From the NCBI GenBank assembly GCA_901472505.1, contig LR590468.1:558001-622000 (forward strand): a stretch of DNA of 64,000 bases, read 5' to 3'. Below the pieces are notes generated by a model, which worked only from the letters and a program-made list of their open reading frames with translations, searched no databases and was not told the origin of the DNA. The DNA comes from Proteus vulgaris. Lineage in GTDB: Bacteria; Pseudomonadota; Gammaproteobacteria; Enterobacterales; Enterobacteriaceae. Position 1 is the first letter of the stretch. Each line of letters opens with the position of its first letter. Both the position numbers and the translations under genes were made by a program. This document shows positions 27,419-36,159 of this stretch, piece after piece.

Positions 27419-28418
27419 AATGAGCTATATTCTTACCTCCCTGACAATGAATACACTTATGCATTCACCATTCTAATAAATGGATGACAAGCATAATGCT
27501 AGTAATAAGCCTATTATTACCTTTTAGTTTGTTGATTTGCGCCTTAGGAGAAATAATATTTAATTAAATAAAATGATAAGATTATTCATTTTATAATTCA
27601 GGATTGATGTCAATGATTTGTAAAATTTAAACATCTAATTTATATGGATGTTTTTATTAGAAATTAACATTTTTCACAGGTCTTCAGTTTTCATACATTT
27701 TTACTTAAAAGTATTGACCTTCTATTCATAAAATAATTTATTTTTGATGGATAAATAAGAGATCTCTATTACAATAAAAATCAAAAAGTAGAAGCAACAA
27801 CTCACAAGGTTGTTTTTTTGTTACAAGATGTTAATTTAGTTATTTTAACATTGTTTCAATATTATTAACAATGATTTTTATAAGCAAATATCACTAGTGA
27901 AATTATTTTTCATCCTTCACTTAATCTTCTTTATATTTATCTTTCATTCTGATTGTTTAATAAAAAATAACACTAAAAAATCACAAACATCACAATAAAG
28001 AAATAACATTCATTCTTTCACCTTAAATACATCTATTACTGATTTACACTGTAAAGGAAAGGAGATGTGTTTAAGTATATGTTATATATAAGTTTTAATA
28101 AAATTAAGATAAAATGTAAATTATTAATTACACAAATATACTTACTCTTTTTTATTGTCTATAATAAAATTTTTATCTAATTTAAATTTTTTTTGCAATT
28201 CATAATAAATGCCATTAAATTAACAAAATTACTTATCTTAAATTAGAAAAACAAAATGCAATGTCTAATATCTAAAAAAAAACCACATCAAATTAAAGAA
28301 AATAGTCTCTTTTTTATTTTTAATAGCACTCAATAATAAAGAAGTGTTTTTATAAATACTCTTATATTTATCTTTATAAAAATACAGTGATACTTATATA
28401 ATATATTTTGGGCGAAAA
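27419..28418. other. One-kilobase AT-rich region between ccmA and the ExsA-like gene
   Basis: I find no protein gene in this very AT-rich region. It includes a small hairpin AACAAC/GTTGTT (27796-27814) with a T-run on the plus strand, possibly a small-RNA end; a TTGACC hexamer lies about 80 bases before it (27714-27719). Otherwise it is composed like H-NS-silenced promoter DNA. Confidence 0.4.
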
Positions 28419-29255
28419 ATGAATACAATACAATGTAACAAAACCGAGCAATATGATTGTGCTATTCAAAAAAAATCTTATCTTTATCCACAATATCAAG
28501 TATTAGAAAATGAACAAAAAGCCCTCTTTCTTATTCGAAAAAACACACTTATATTACAAAACTGCACTGATACAGTGACAGCTATTGAAGATCAAGTTCT
28601 TTTTCTGCAACAAGGTAACTATACAATAAAAACACAAGGTGTAGAACCTACAGATATTATCTATATCCCACTTTCTGATGATTTCTTAAGAAACTTCATG
28701 TCTAAGTACAATGATATCCTGTGCCAAATAGACAGAGATGAGGAATTTACTAGTGCTTTTATTCTATTTCAAAACTCACCTCTTATTCAATTTTGTAGTA
28801 ATGGCTTTGAATATCTTATTCTCCAGTCTTGTCCTGAAACATTCACACAATTACGTATTGAAGAGCTTTTGATTTTATTGCTTTCAACTGAACAAGGTTC
28901 AGATTTAATGGCATTATTGCGCCAACTTAGTCATCGCCAAGTTGATCGCTTAAAGATTTTTATGGAAAAAAATCATTTAAAAAATTGGAAATTAAAGCAA
29001 TTTGCTCGTGAATTTGGGATGGGGTTAACAACTTTTAAAGAGCTTTTTAGCCATGTTTATGGCACCTCACCAAGAACATGGATCTGTGAAAGACGAATTA
29101 TTTATGCACACCAACTGCTATTGACAACTGAAATGAGTATTGTTGATATTTCAATGGAATCTGGCTTTTCAAGTCAATCTTACTTTACACAAAGTTACCA
29201 CCGTCGTTTTAATATGACGCCAAGTAAAGCAAGAAATCTCAGATCAAAATTATAA
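28419..29255 (+). CDS. AraC-family activator of the ExsA/LcrF type
   Basis: This 278-residue regulator has an N-terminal cupin-like domain and a C-terminal pair of helix-turn-helix motifs (about residues 180-275). The DNA-binding half matches ExsA/LcrF, master activators of type III secretion: LKQFAREFGMGLTTFKELF, VYGTSPRTWICERRIIYAHQ and MSIVDISMESGFSSQSYFTQ, then RRFNMTPSKAR. The next gene encodes an ExsD-like anti-activator, the same order as exsA-exsD in Pseudomonas. No type III secretion structural genes are visible nearby. Its likely targets are a remote secretion locus or local genes; this is inference. Confidence 0.85.
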   Translation: MNTIQCNKTEQYDCAIQKKSYLYPQYQVLENEQKALFLIRKNTLILQNCTDTVTAIEDQVLFLQQGNYTIKTQGVEPTDIIYIPLSDDFLRNFMSKYNDILCQIDRDEEFTSAFILFQNSPLIQFCSNGFEYLILQSCPETFTQLRIEELLILLLSTEQGSDLMALLRQLSHRQVDRLKIFMEKNHLKNWKLKQFAREFGMGLTTFKELFSHVYGTSPRTWICERRIIYAHQLLLTTEMSIVDISMESGFSSQSYFTQSYHRRFNMTPSKARNLRSKL

Positions 29256-29321
29256 AAAAACCGACCGAATATCATAATATCCAAAAGTCATTCATAGTTA
29301 GAATACTTGAAATTTATTCTT

Positions 29322-30215
29322 ATGAGTGAGTTGTATATCGTGATAAAAGAAAATACATATAGTATCCAACCCCATTATTATAACTATTTAGCATTGCTAA
29401 AAAAAATAATGGTAACCAACGATAAGAAAACTGTAGATAGATTGTTTAGCCTACAGTTTTCTTTACATTCTAATGGGAAAATCGTTACCGCATATGATAT
29501 TAACGAACAACAAATAAAGATATTATCTCGTATTTTATGCCGTGAAAGCTTAGACAGTTTATTACAGTCCACTTGGTTTTTACGAAAGAAATACTGTTTC
29601 GTGGCCATATCTAAAGAAGAAATACGTGACATTATCAGTTTTGCACGTTCTTTTCATGCAGAGAAATCACCTTCTACGATAACGCCAACAGATTGGGATA
29701 AATCATTAAAGGCTACCGTCAATATCAATGAACATATGCGTTTAATTCAAGCCGTAATAAAGCCTCTTTTTATTTGGTGGGTTCAACATATTACCCCTCA
29801 GCTTTTTATACTTTATAACACCAAAAGAGAACTTGAACTTCAAATTAAACAGTGTGAAAACATTAAATCATTCGAAGAAAAACAACTATCAAATAAAAGT
29901 GATTCTTTTTTATCTTTAGATGATATTAATATTAAACTTGATGCTGATAAAGTCAGATTAATTGTTATTAATGACTTATTGCAAAAAGATATTCAGTTGC
30001 TCATTAATCATTGGAATAATGAACCTATCTTTAATGTTGAAATTAATAATACTTTAAATTACATCAAAAATGTAACGCCATCTTCTGAATTAATAAAACC
30101 GTTATGGGATATCTTAAATAGTATTCCCGAACATCTGGAAAATTGTCAAATTTTAAAAGATTGGCTGTTAGAAAGAGAACTTTGTTTAAAGAACGATAAT
30201 TTTTTATGGCAATAA
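29322..30215 (+). CDS. ExsD-like anti-activator
   Basis: This 297-residue cytoplasmic protein resembles Pseudomonas ExsD, which binds and blocks ExsA. I matched it from memory at three places: INEQQIKILSRIL with QSTWFLRKKY and ISKEEIRDII; the middle VIKPLFIWWVQHI with an adjoining helix; and the end LKDWLLERELCLKNDNFLWQ, against the ExsD end AWLHERNLCQAQDHFYWQ. ExsD of Pseudomonas is 276 residues. It lies 66 bases after the ExsA-like gene, as exsD follows exsA. The start is the ATG at 29322; a TTG at 29307 is possible. Homology is by eye and needs a profile search. Confidence 0.72.
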   Translation: MSELYIVIKENTYSIQPHYYNYLALLKKIMVTNDKKTVDRLFSLQFSLHSNGKIVTAYDINEQQIKILSRILCRESLDSLLQSTWFLRKKYCFVAISKEEIRDIISFARSFHAEKSPSTITPTDWDKSLKATVNINEHMRLIQAVIKPLFIWWVQHITPQLFILYNTKRELELQIKQCENIKSFEEKQLSNKSDSFLSLDDINIKLDADKVRLIVINDLLQKDIQLLINHWNNEPIFNVEINNTLNYIKNVTPSSELIKPLWDILNSIPEHLENCQILKDWLLERELCLKNDNFLWQ

Positions 30216-30222
30216 GTAAAGT

Positions 30223-30258
30223 ATCAGCTCTTCTCTCAATAAAAAGAGAAGAGCTGAT
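30223..30258. terminator. Strong hairpin between convergent genes
   Basis: ATCAGCTCTTCTCT pairs perfectly with AGAGAAGAGCTGAT (14 bp) around an 8-base loop. It lies between the ExsD-like gene and the convergent coiled-coil gene and probably ends both transcripts, though U-tracts are weak. Confidence 0.6.
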
Positions 30259-30275
30259 GTTAACTTTTAATCACT

Positions 30276-33080
30276 TTATTTAATATCTAAGATCTCAATG
30301 GTTACGATAGACATGGATTCTGGCGGTACTTGTCCCGGAACACCATTTTTCCCATAACCACCACCAGGTTTTATATAAATTTTAGCTTTACCATTGATGC
30401 CAGCTTTAGCAATAAAGGTGTTCAATGGTAAGGGGAGTTGACGATAAGGTAGAATAAGTGGCTTAGACTTATCATAATTGAGTGTCACAGTGCCATCTGT
30501 CAGCTCTTCATGCATAGTAAAAACAACCGTTTTACCTGTAATTGAAGCGACAGGCTTACCCTGTTTTAAGATTTTAAAATAGGTATCATCATCATACTGT
30601 ATGTAATTTTGTTTTTGAATTTCAGATAAAATAGATTTATTCCGTTGGGCATTATCTTTACCAATGATTGAATAAGCATAAGCGAGTTGCCCTGCGATCA
30701 TTTGCCCTTCACTTGCCATTTTTTCAATTTGTTCTTTCAGTGTTTTATTTTCTTTTAACACATTGGTTTTTTCAGTATTTGCCTTTACTAATTCAGCTTC
30801 TTTTTCTTTAACTTGCTCATTTAACTGAGACCCTTTATCTTCTAAGGTTTTAGTCAACTCTCGTTGAGCTTCAAGTTGTTTGGTCATTTCATCTAGTGCT
30901 TTTTGAACATCAGATAATGTACTTTCTTGCTGTTTAGCTTGTGCAATAGATTCTGTCTGCTGTTGCTTTAATGCACTAATTTGTTGTGCACTTTCTGTAT
31001 TTTGTTTTTCTAATTGAGCTTTCGCTTCAGCTAATTGAGCACTTAATTTATCCGTAGTATTCTGTTTTTCAGTAAGCTGTTTTTCTAGTAATGATCGTGT
31101 TTTCTCACTTTCTGTTTTACTTGTAGTTAATTGCGCTAACGCGATATTACTCTCTTTAAATTGGATATCTAATGCTTGATATTTAGCTGATAGCTCATTT
31201 TGAGCTTTTTCTAACTTAGCAATTACATTATTTTTATCTGTAATTAAATTATCAACCGCAGATAAACTTTTTTTCAGATCACTCAACTCCGTTATTTTAT
31301 TATCTAACTGTAGTTTTAGTTCTGGTACCACTTTGAGTTTTTCATCTGCTTGCTCTTTTTGCTGCTGAACAGCTAAAAGTGATTTATTAAGCTGAATTTG
31401 TTCCTGGTTGCTTTTTTCAATTTGTGTTTTTAGTTGTGCTATCTCTTGTCGCTGGCTATCAACAAACTTATCATTAGCTTCTTGTAGCTTTTCAGCTTCT
31501 GTGATTTTTAATGCAAGCGATTTAGATAACTCTTCACGTTCTGATGTCATCTTCAACAATGCACTTTTTAGCTTTTCTATCTCGTTCTTCGCGGTGTTAT
31601 CTTTTAATAATAGTTGTGCCTGTACAAGCTGAGTTTGAATGCCTTCTTTTTCTTCTTTCATTGTTGCTAATTGGCTCTGTGTATCAGCCAATTGCTTCAC
31701 CAAATGAGTTTGTTCATTCGTCAATGTTGATAGCGATTTTTCCAATGTTGCTATTTCTTTATTTTTTACGGCTTCTAACTTAGCTAACTCTTGTTCTTTT
31801 TGTTCATGAGTTCCCTTGAGTAGTTGTTGAGCTTGAGCATATTGAGCCTGAATATTTTCTTTTTCTTGCTCAATTTTAGTCAGTAATGTTTGTTTTTCAT
31901 TTAATTGATTCAGTAACTTTTCTTGCTCAGCTTCCGTACTCTCAAGTGAGTTTTGTAACTTATCAAGTTCTTTTTTAGCGCTATCATCTTTTAGTCGTGC
32001 TTGAGCCTGCAAGTACTGGGTTTGTAATTGCTCTTTTTCTTGCTCAAGTTGGATAAACTTAGCCTCTAAACTTTTAAGTATTCCTGATTGTTTTTCAAAA
32101 TCTTGTAGCTGTTTTACTAGTTCTTTATTTTTTTCTGTTGTCGCGCTTAATATATTTTCTTTATCAGCCAATTGCTGAATTAATAAATCACGTTCTTCTT
32201 TTGTTGTTCCCAGATCTTTTTGTAATTTAGCAACAGCTTGTTCCAATGTATCATCATTGAGTAAGTTATTTGCCGTCGCTAATTTTTCTTCTGTTTCCGC
32301 CAGCGACAGTTCCAATTGTTTAATTTGGTTATTCGCATTTTGAAGTTTTTCTAAATGTTCCTTTAACGCCACTGTTTGCTCAGTATATTTCTGATACAGC
32401 GCTTGATATTTATTTCTTGTATCGGTTAAACGATTCAACAGCGTTTTATCAAAAAGAGGTTGCTGATGATCAAGCACAGAACGATTAAATTGATAGGCAA
32501 AATGAAAAGGAATTGCGGTCACAGAATAAAATGTGCCAGGAATAATACCTAATAAGAAATTTTCATTTTTTTGCGATTTTGAATAATTTTCTTTTGAATA
32601 AAGTACTAATGGGTTATAAACCGTAGCATTATTTCTATACTGATATCGATTAAGATCCTCAGGTGTAAATTGAGGTTTAATTGGAACAAATGAAAGTAGT
32701 GGTGTTAAATAACGAGTATAATCACTCTTAAATTTAGAATCATTCTCAGGTAATACAGGGCAACTTTCCACTCGCGTGATATCAGGCGTCTCCACAAACT
32801 CGACGGCCTGATTATCTGTTTTTGCTGGTGTAGAAGGTTTAACTCGTTGCTCTGGCTTAGTTTGTTGGGTCACCGTTGTTGTACGGCTTCCCCCACGATT
32901 AGCCTGACCGGTTCTTGTTGACAATGAAATTGTAGCAGATGTTTTAGGCTCAATTTTTATTGGCTCCTGCGTTTCAAAATAACGGTCAAAATCCTCAATA
33001 ACAGAATTAAACTCATTATTGGCAAACGACAGTGTTGGAAACAACATAAAAGCGAGACAAACACTCTGCTTTAATTTCAT
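30276..33080 (-). CDS. Secreted coiled-coil protein with C-terminal FKBP/Mip-like domain
   Basis: This 934-residue protein starts with a signal peptide (cleavage after TLSFA, residue 20). A low-complexity basic linker and a conserved-looking region (about 100-210, one Cys in ESCPVLP) follow. Then comes a coiled coil of nearly 570 residues (about 215-785). The last 140 residues look like a Mip/FkpA module: an FKBP_N-type helix (GQLAYAYSIIGKDN) and an FKBP fold ending GYGKNGVPGQVPPESMSIV and EILDIK, parallel to FkpA AYGKAGVPGIPPNS and ELLDVK. FKBP catalytic residues seem only partly kept. It lies 33 bases after a lipoprotein gene and probably acts with it in the periplasm. I know no close characterised homologue. 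Confidence 0.7.
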   Translation of the reverse strand: MKLKQSVCLAFMLFPTLSFANNEFNSVIEDFDRYFETQEPIKIEPKTSATISLSTRTGQANRGGSRTTTVTQQTKPEQRVKPSTPAKTDNQAVEFVETPDITRVESCPVLPENDSKFKSDYTRYLTPLLSFVPIKPQFTPEDLNRYQYRNNATVYNPLVLYSKENYSKSQKNENFLLGIIPGTFYSVTAIPFHFAYQFNRSVLDHQQPLFDKTLLNRLTDTRNKYQALYQKYTEQTVALKEHLEKLQNANNQIKQLELSLAETEEKLATANNLLNDDTLEQAVAKLQKDLGTTKEERDLLIQQLADKENILSATTEKNKELVKQLQDFEKQSGILKSLEAKFIQLEQEKEQLQTQYLQAQARLKDDSAKKELDKLQNSLESTEAEQEKLLNQLNEKQTLLTKIEQEKENIQAQYAQAQQLLKGTHEQKEQELAKLEAVKNKEIATLEKSLSTLTNEQTHLVKQLADTQSQLATMKEEKEGIQTQLVQAQLLLKDNTAKNEIEKLKSALLKMTSEREELSKSLALKITEAEKLQEANDKFVDSQRQEIAQLKTQIEKSNQEQIQLNKSLLAVQQQKEQADEKLKVVPELKLQLDNKITELSDLKKSLSAVDNLITDKNNVIAKLEKAQNELSAKYQALDIQFKESNIALAQLTTSKTESEKTRSLLEKQLTEKQNTTDKLSAQLAEAKAQLEKQNTESAQQISALKQQQTESIAQAKQQESTLSDVQKALDEMTKQLEAQRELTKTLEDKGSQLNEQVKEKEAELVKANTEKTNVLKENKTLKEQIEKMASEGQMIAGQLAYAYSIIGKDNAQRNKSILSEIQKQNYIQYDDDTYFKILKQGKPVASITGKTVVFTMHEELTDGTVTLNYDKSKPLILPYRQLPLPLNTFIAKAGINGKAKIYIKPGGGYGKNGVPGQVPPESMSIVTIEILDIK

Positions 33081-33113
33081 AGTAATTATTCACCTAATTT
33101 TTTCAATGTCGAA

Positions 33114-33587
33114 TTAACTGACATAATCGACAGATAGCGAACTTTTGCACACAAAAACTTCTGTTTTTGATTCAATACTCATTTTTAGCAAATCTAAACT
33201 ATCTTTACTTGCGGTACCTTGAACACTGCGGTACATCGCATTAATTTCACTAATTTCTTTAAATGAACTCATCATGGATTGATAGTCAGATGGAGAAAAG
33301 GTTTTTAGAGAATCAAGTTGTTTTATACAAGCGCTTTGTGGTGCTAACCCTAATTTTCGAGCCTCTACACCACTATCAACAGATTCTGCTGTTGGTGTCA
33401 TGGTAAGTGGCTGTGCCGTTGCTACTGACTGCGTTGTGGCAACAGGCTGAATAGCTTGTGTCGGCACCGGTGTAGGTGTCTCAACTGGACGTGTTTGATC
33501 AGACCAAACACACCCAGACAAAGCGAGAATGCTGGTTGTTATAAATACAGCAAGGACATTCTTTTTATTTTGTAATAAGGACATCAT
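33114..33587 (-). CDS. Predicted lipoprotein partner of the coiled-coil/FKBP protein
   Basis: This 157-residue protein has a lipoprotein signal with lipobox LSGC at about residue 26. A Pro/Thr/Gln-rich spacer (about residues 33-70) follows, then a small helical domain with two Cys (SACIKQL and VFVCKSS) that may form a disulfide. It is not a family I recognise. Residue +2 is Val, so by the Lol rule it should go to the outer membrane. It is 33 bases before the coiled-coil gene on the same strand, so the two form a likely two-gene operon. Confidence 0.65.
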   Translation of the reverse strand: MMSLLQNKKNVLAVFITTSILALSGCVWSDQTRPVETPTPVPTQAIQPVATTQSVATAQPLTMTPTAESVDSGVEARKLGLAPQSACIKQLDSLKTFSPSDYQSMMSSFKEISEINAMYRSVQGTASKDSLDLLKMSIESKTEVFVCKSSLSVDYVS

Positions 33588-34020
33588 TTTTCTTAATTCC
33601 GATCAGGCTTAAATAAGAGCATATGAATTGTCGCATTTTAAGCCATTTTATTATAATTTTCTATTACCTACCGCATACTAAATAAATAGGCTAACACTCG
33701 AGGTTGTAATGAGTGTGCTTATCATTTCATTTATTTTTATTAAAACACTACCTGCATCACACTAAAGATGTCATTTTTTGAATATCGGATTTATTCAGTA
33801 AAATGCTGTCATGTAAATTGATTACTTTTTTATTTCAGTAAAATAATACCAGATAATAATAAAAATAATAATACTAATTTTATCATTTATTTACGCTAAT
33901 TACGTGTGAGAAGTGGACTTATATTTTGTTGTTGTTTTTTAAGACTAAGATAAAATCAAGAAATGAATATCAGATATTGTCACTGATATTTATTCTATCC
34001 TTCCAAATAGGAGAACTAAG
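33588..34020. other. Divergent AT-rich intergenic region
   Basis: No gene or RNA is evident. It holds the promoters of the lipoprotein operon (leftward) and the FMN reductase gene (rightward), whose AGGAG ribosome binding site lies just before 34021. Confidence 0.4.
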
Positions 34021-34571
34021 ATGAATCATTTTAAAATCGGTATCGTTGTCGGAAGTTTAAGAAAAGATTCGTATAACAAACAAACAGCAAATGCATTAAC
34101 TAAGTTATTTCCTAAAGAGTTTGCTCATCAATTTATCGATATCAGCAATCTTCCTCTCTATAACCAAGATGATGACAATCATACTCCTTCTGCCGTTATC
34201 AAAATTCAAACAACACATAAGCGAATGTCAAGGCATTATTTTTTGTCACACCTGAATATAATCGCTCCATTCCAGGTGTACTTAAAAACGCACTAGACCA
34301 AGCTTCTCGTCCATATGGGACAAATGCTTGGAACAAAATTCCTGCTGGTATTATTGGGGTTTCAATCGGTAATATTAGTACAGCAATAGCACAACAACAT
34401 CTGCGTAACTCATTAGCATTCCTGAATATGCCAACCTTAAACCAACCTGAATGCTATCTAAAATGGTATGACGGAATGGTTGAGAATGAACATTTTGCAG
34501 AAAAAACAGCACACTTTATGCAAAGTTGGGTTGATGCTTATGTTGCTTTTGTAAAGCAAAATAACCAATAA
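34021..34571 (+). CDS. NADPH-dependent FMN reductase, frame split by two extra bases
   Basis: This is a flavodoxin-like NAD(P)H:FMN/quinone reductase (PF03358 type). It starts KIGIVVGSLRKDSYNKQTANAL with the phosphate-binding loop, then after correction GIIFVTPEYNRSIPGVLKNALDQASRP, the FMN-binding signature, and ends near WVDAYVAFVKQNNQ. In the given sequence the frame fails twice: at A4 (34201-34204) and T6 (34239-34244). Removing one base at each gives 182 residues, the family size. The start follows AGGAG. Two extra bases in one short gene, both in homopolymers, suggest a base-calling problem. It stands alone. Confidence 0.8.
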
Positions 34572-35059
34572 TCACACACTAAAAAGAGCTTTGTTTTTTA
34601 TACATAGCTCTTTTTATTTTTCACTTTTAAAAATAAAATGTATTATTTTCTTCTAATGAAAATATTAGTAGTGGATAAAAAAGCTTAATATTTGGTAACT
34701 AATACATAAAAGTATCATCGTCTCATTTAAATAATAATCAGACTAAATTCGATTGTCATTAAAAGACATCTCTTATTATTATAAGAAAAATATTTATTAT
34801 ATAAGCAATAATTAAATAAAACGGATACAAGATCAAAATGCATGGTGTCGCTCAGTATATCTAAAACCTGAAATCATCAATAAACCTCCATCTATATTTA
34901 GAGATAAAATTTAGAATTCAATAATTATTTTTAACAATTGATATTAATTAGAATATTGAGCAGAATGTGCGATATATATCTAAATAATATACTTCTATAA
35001 TTGTGATAGACAAAAAAATTACCTATATTATTCACCCATTAAATACTGGCAGGTAAATC
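34572..35059. other. AT-rich intergenic region before the first IraP-like gene
   Basis: I see no gene. It carries the terminator of the reductase transcript (a weak AAAGAGCT/AGCTCTTT hairpin near 34580-34615) and the promoter of the IraP-like gene. Confidence 0.4.
34580..34615 (+). terminator. Terminator after the FMN reductase gene
   Basis: AAAAAGAGCT pairs with AGCTCTTTTT around a loop rich in T, followed by further T residues. Confidence 0.6.
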
Positions 35060-35269
35060 ATGGATAAAAATTTAAAAGAAATTGAGTGTGAAATTGCGGC
35101 TCTAAAAATTGTTATCAAATCTTTACTTTCCTCGCTAAATGATAGACAACGAAGAGATATGCTGGGGAATATATCTATAGTAATTGAAGATACATCAAAC
35201 CGATACCCTCAACTTAATGAAGTTATAAACTTGACAGAGCAATATGTAAAAAAACTGACTCAAGCTTAG
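35060..35269 (+). CDS. IraP-like anti-adaptor protein, copy 1
   Basis: This 69-residue protein resembles E. coli IraP, which blocks the adaptor RssB and so stabilises sigma S. The shared parts are IECEIAALKIVIKSLL (E. coli CAQVEALEIIVTAML), the central NISIVIEDT and the terminal LTEQYVKKL (E. coli LLRDYVKKLL). Coiled-coil character fits. The ATG follows GGCAGG. A second copy lies 292 bases downstream. Homology is by eye; the target in this organism is inferred. Confidence 0.68.
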   Translation: MDKNLKEIECEIAALKIVIKSLLSSLNDRQRRDMLGNISIVIEDTSNRYPQLNEVINLTEQYVKKLTQA

Positions 35270-35561
35270 TAAAGTGTGTTATTAAATTTGCTGATCGACA
35301 AAAATATTATAGGGTGCATATTGCATCCTACTTATTCCTATAGGATATACTTTCGTTCCACTCTATTAATTCAACCTTAAGCTAAATTCATTAAGTCATT
35401 ATTCCCTAGCTCAAATATCCTCACTTTTACTTTTTTAATACAAGATACCATAAATTTTTTGCTTTTTTATTGATTTAATTTCTTCTTGGTTTTACCTAAA
35501 TAATTAATTAATATAAAAATAATCAGCCACACAATAATATAACATCGTTTCTGAGGATCTT

Positions 35562-35766
35562 ATGGAAAAAAAAGTTGTCAATATAGAGTATGAAATTGCA
35601 GCATTAAAAGTAGTTTTAAAAGCGTTATTATTAACTTTAACAGATAAACAAAAAGAAGTCGCAATTCAAGATATAAGCGAAACCGTCAACAATGCATATA
35701 CCAATCATCCTCAATACAAAGATGTTATAACTAAAAACAGAACAATATATAAAAAAAATGCTCTAA
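35562..35766 (+). CDS. IraP-like anti-adaptor protein, copy 2, frame split by one extra base
   Basis: This is a diverged paralogue of the gene at 35060: IEYEIAALKVVLKALLLTLTDKQKE against IECEIAALKIVIKSLLSSLNDRQRR. In the given sequence the frame runs on to 35816 with a hydrophobic tail that has no family match. Removing one A from A5 at 35733-35737 gives a 67-residue protein ending VITKTEQYIKKML, matching VINLTEQYVKKL of copy 1 and ending at 35766. That restored ending is strong evidence that the extra base is an error. The ATG follows TGAGGA. As with copy 1, RssB is the expected partner, inferred from IraP. Confidence 0.66.
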
Positions 35767-36159
35767 AAATTTGGCGCTATATCATATATATATCTCTTTA
35801 TTATCGTTTATTTTAAGATCATTTATATTAGCGCCTTTAGAAAATTAAAATTATACAAAAGAAAAACATAATCAATGATTGATTGATTTTTTATCAAAAA
35901 ATTTAAAAAAGAGATAATTTTCCAATCCATAAAAAACAAATAGATTATTTATAAATAATCTCATTTAGATAATAAAAGTTTACTTTTTGCTAGTGTAAAA
36001 ATTATTACCCTTTTAGTACTTAATCAGTGACTAACTAAATTTTATATCAATGTTAAATAAATCTAGCATATAATATGTATTCATTATGTCTTCTATGCGC
36101 CTAACGAGTAAGAACTTACCACCTTAGACACATGTTTTATGGCTTTTTCTATATCAATA
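35767..36159. other. AT-rich intergenic region
   Basis: I see no gene, hairpin or operator I can support between the second IraP-like gene and the convergent chemoreceptor gene. Confidence 0.35.
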
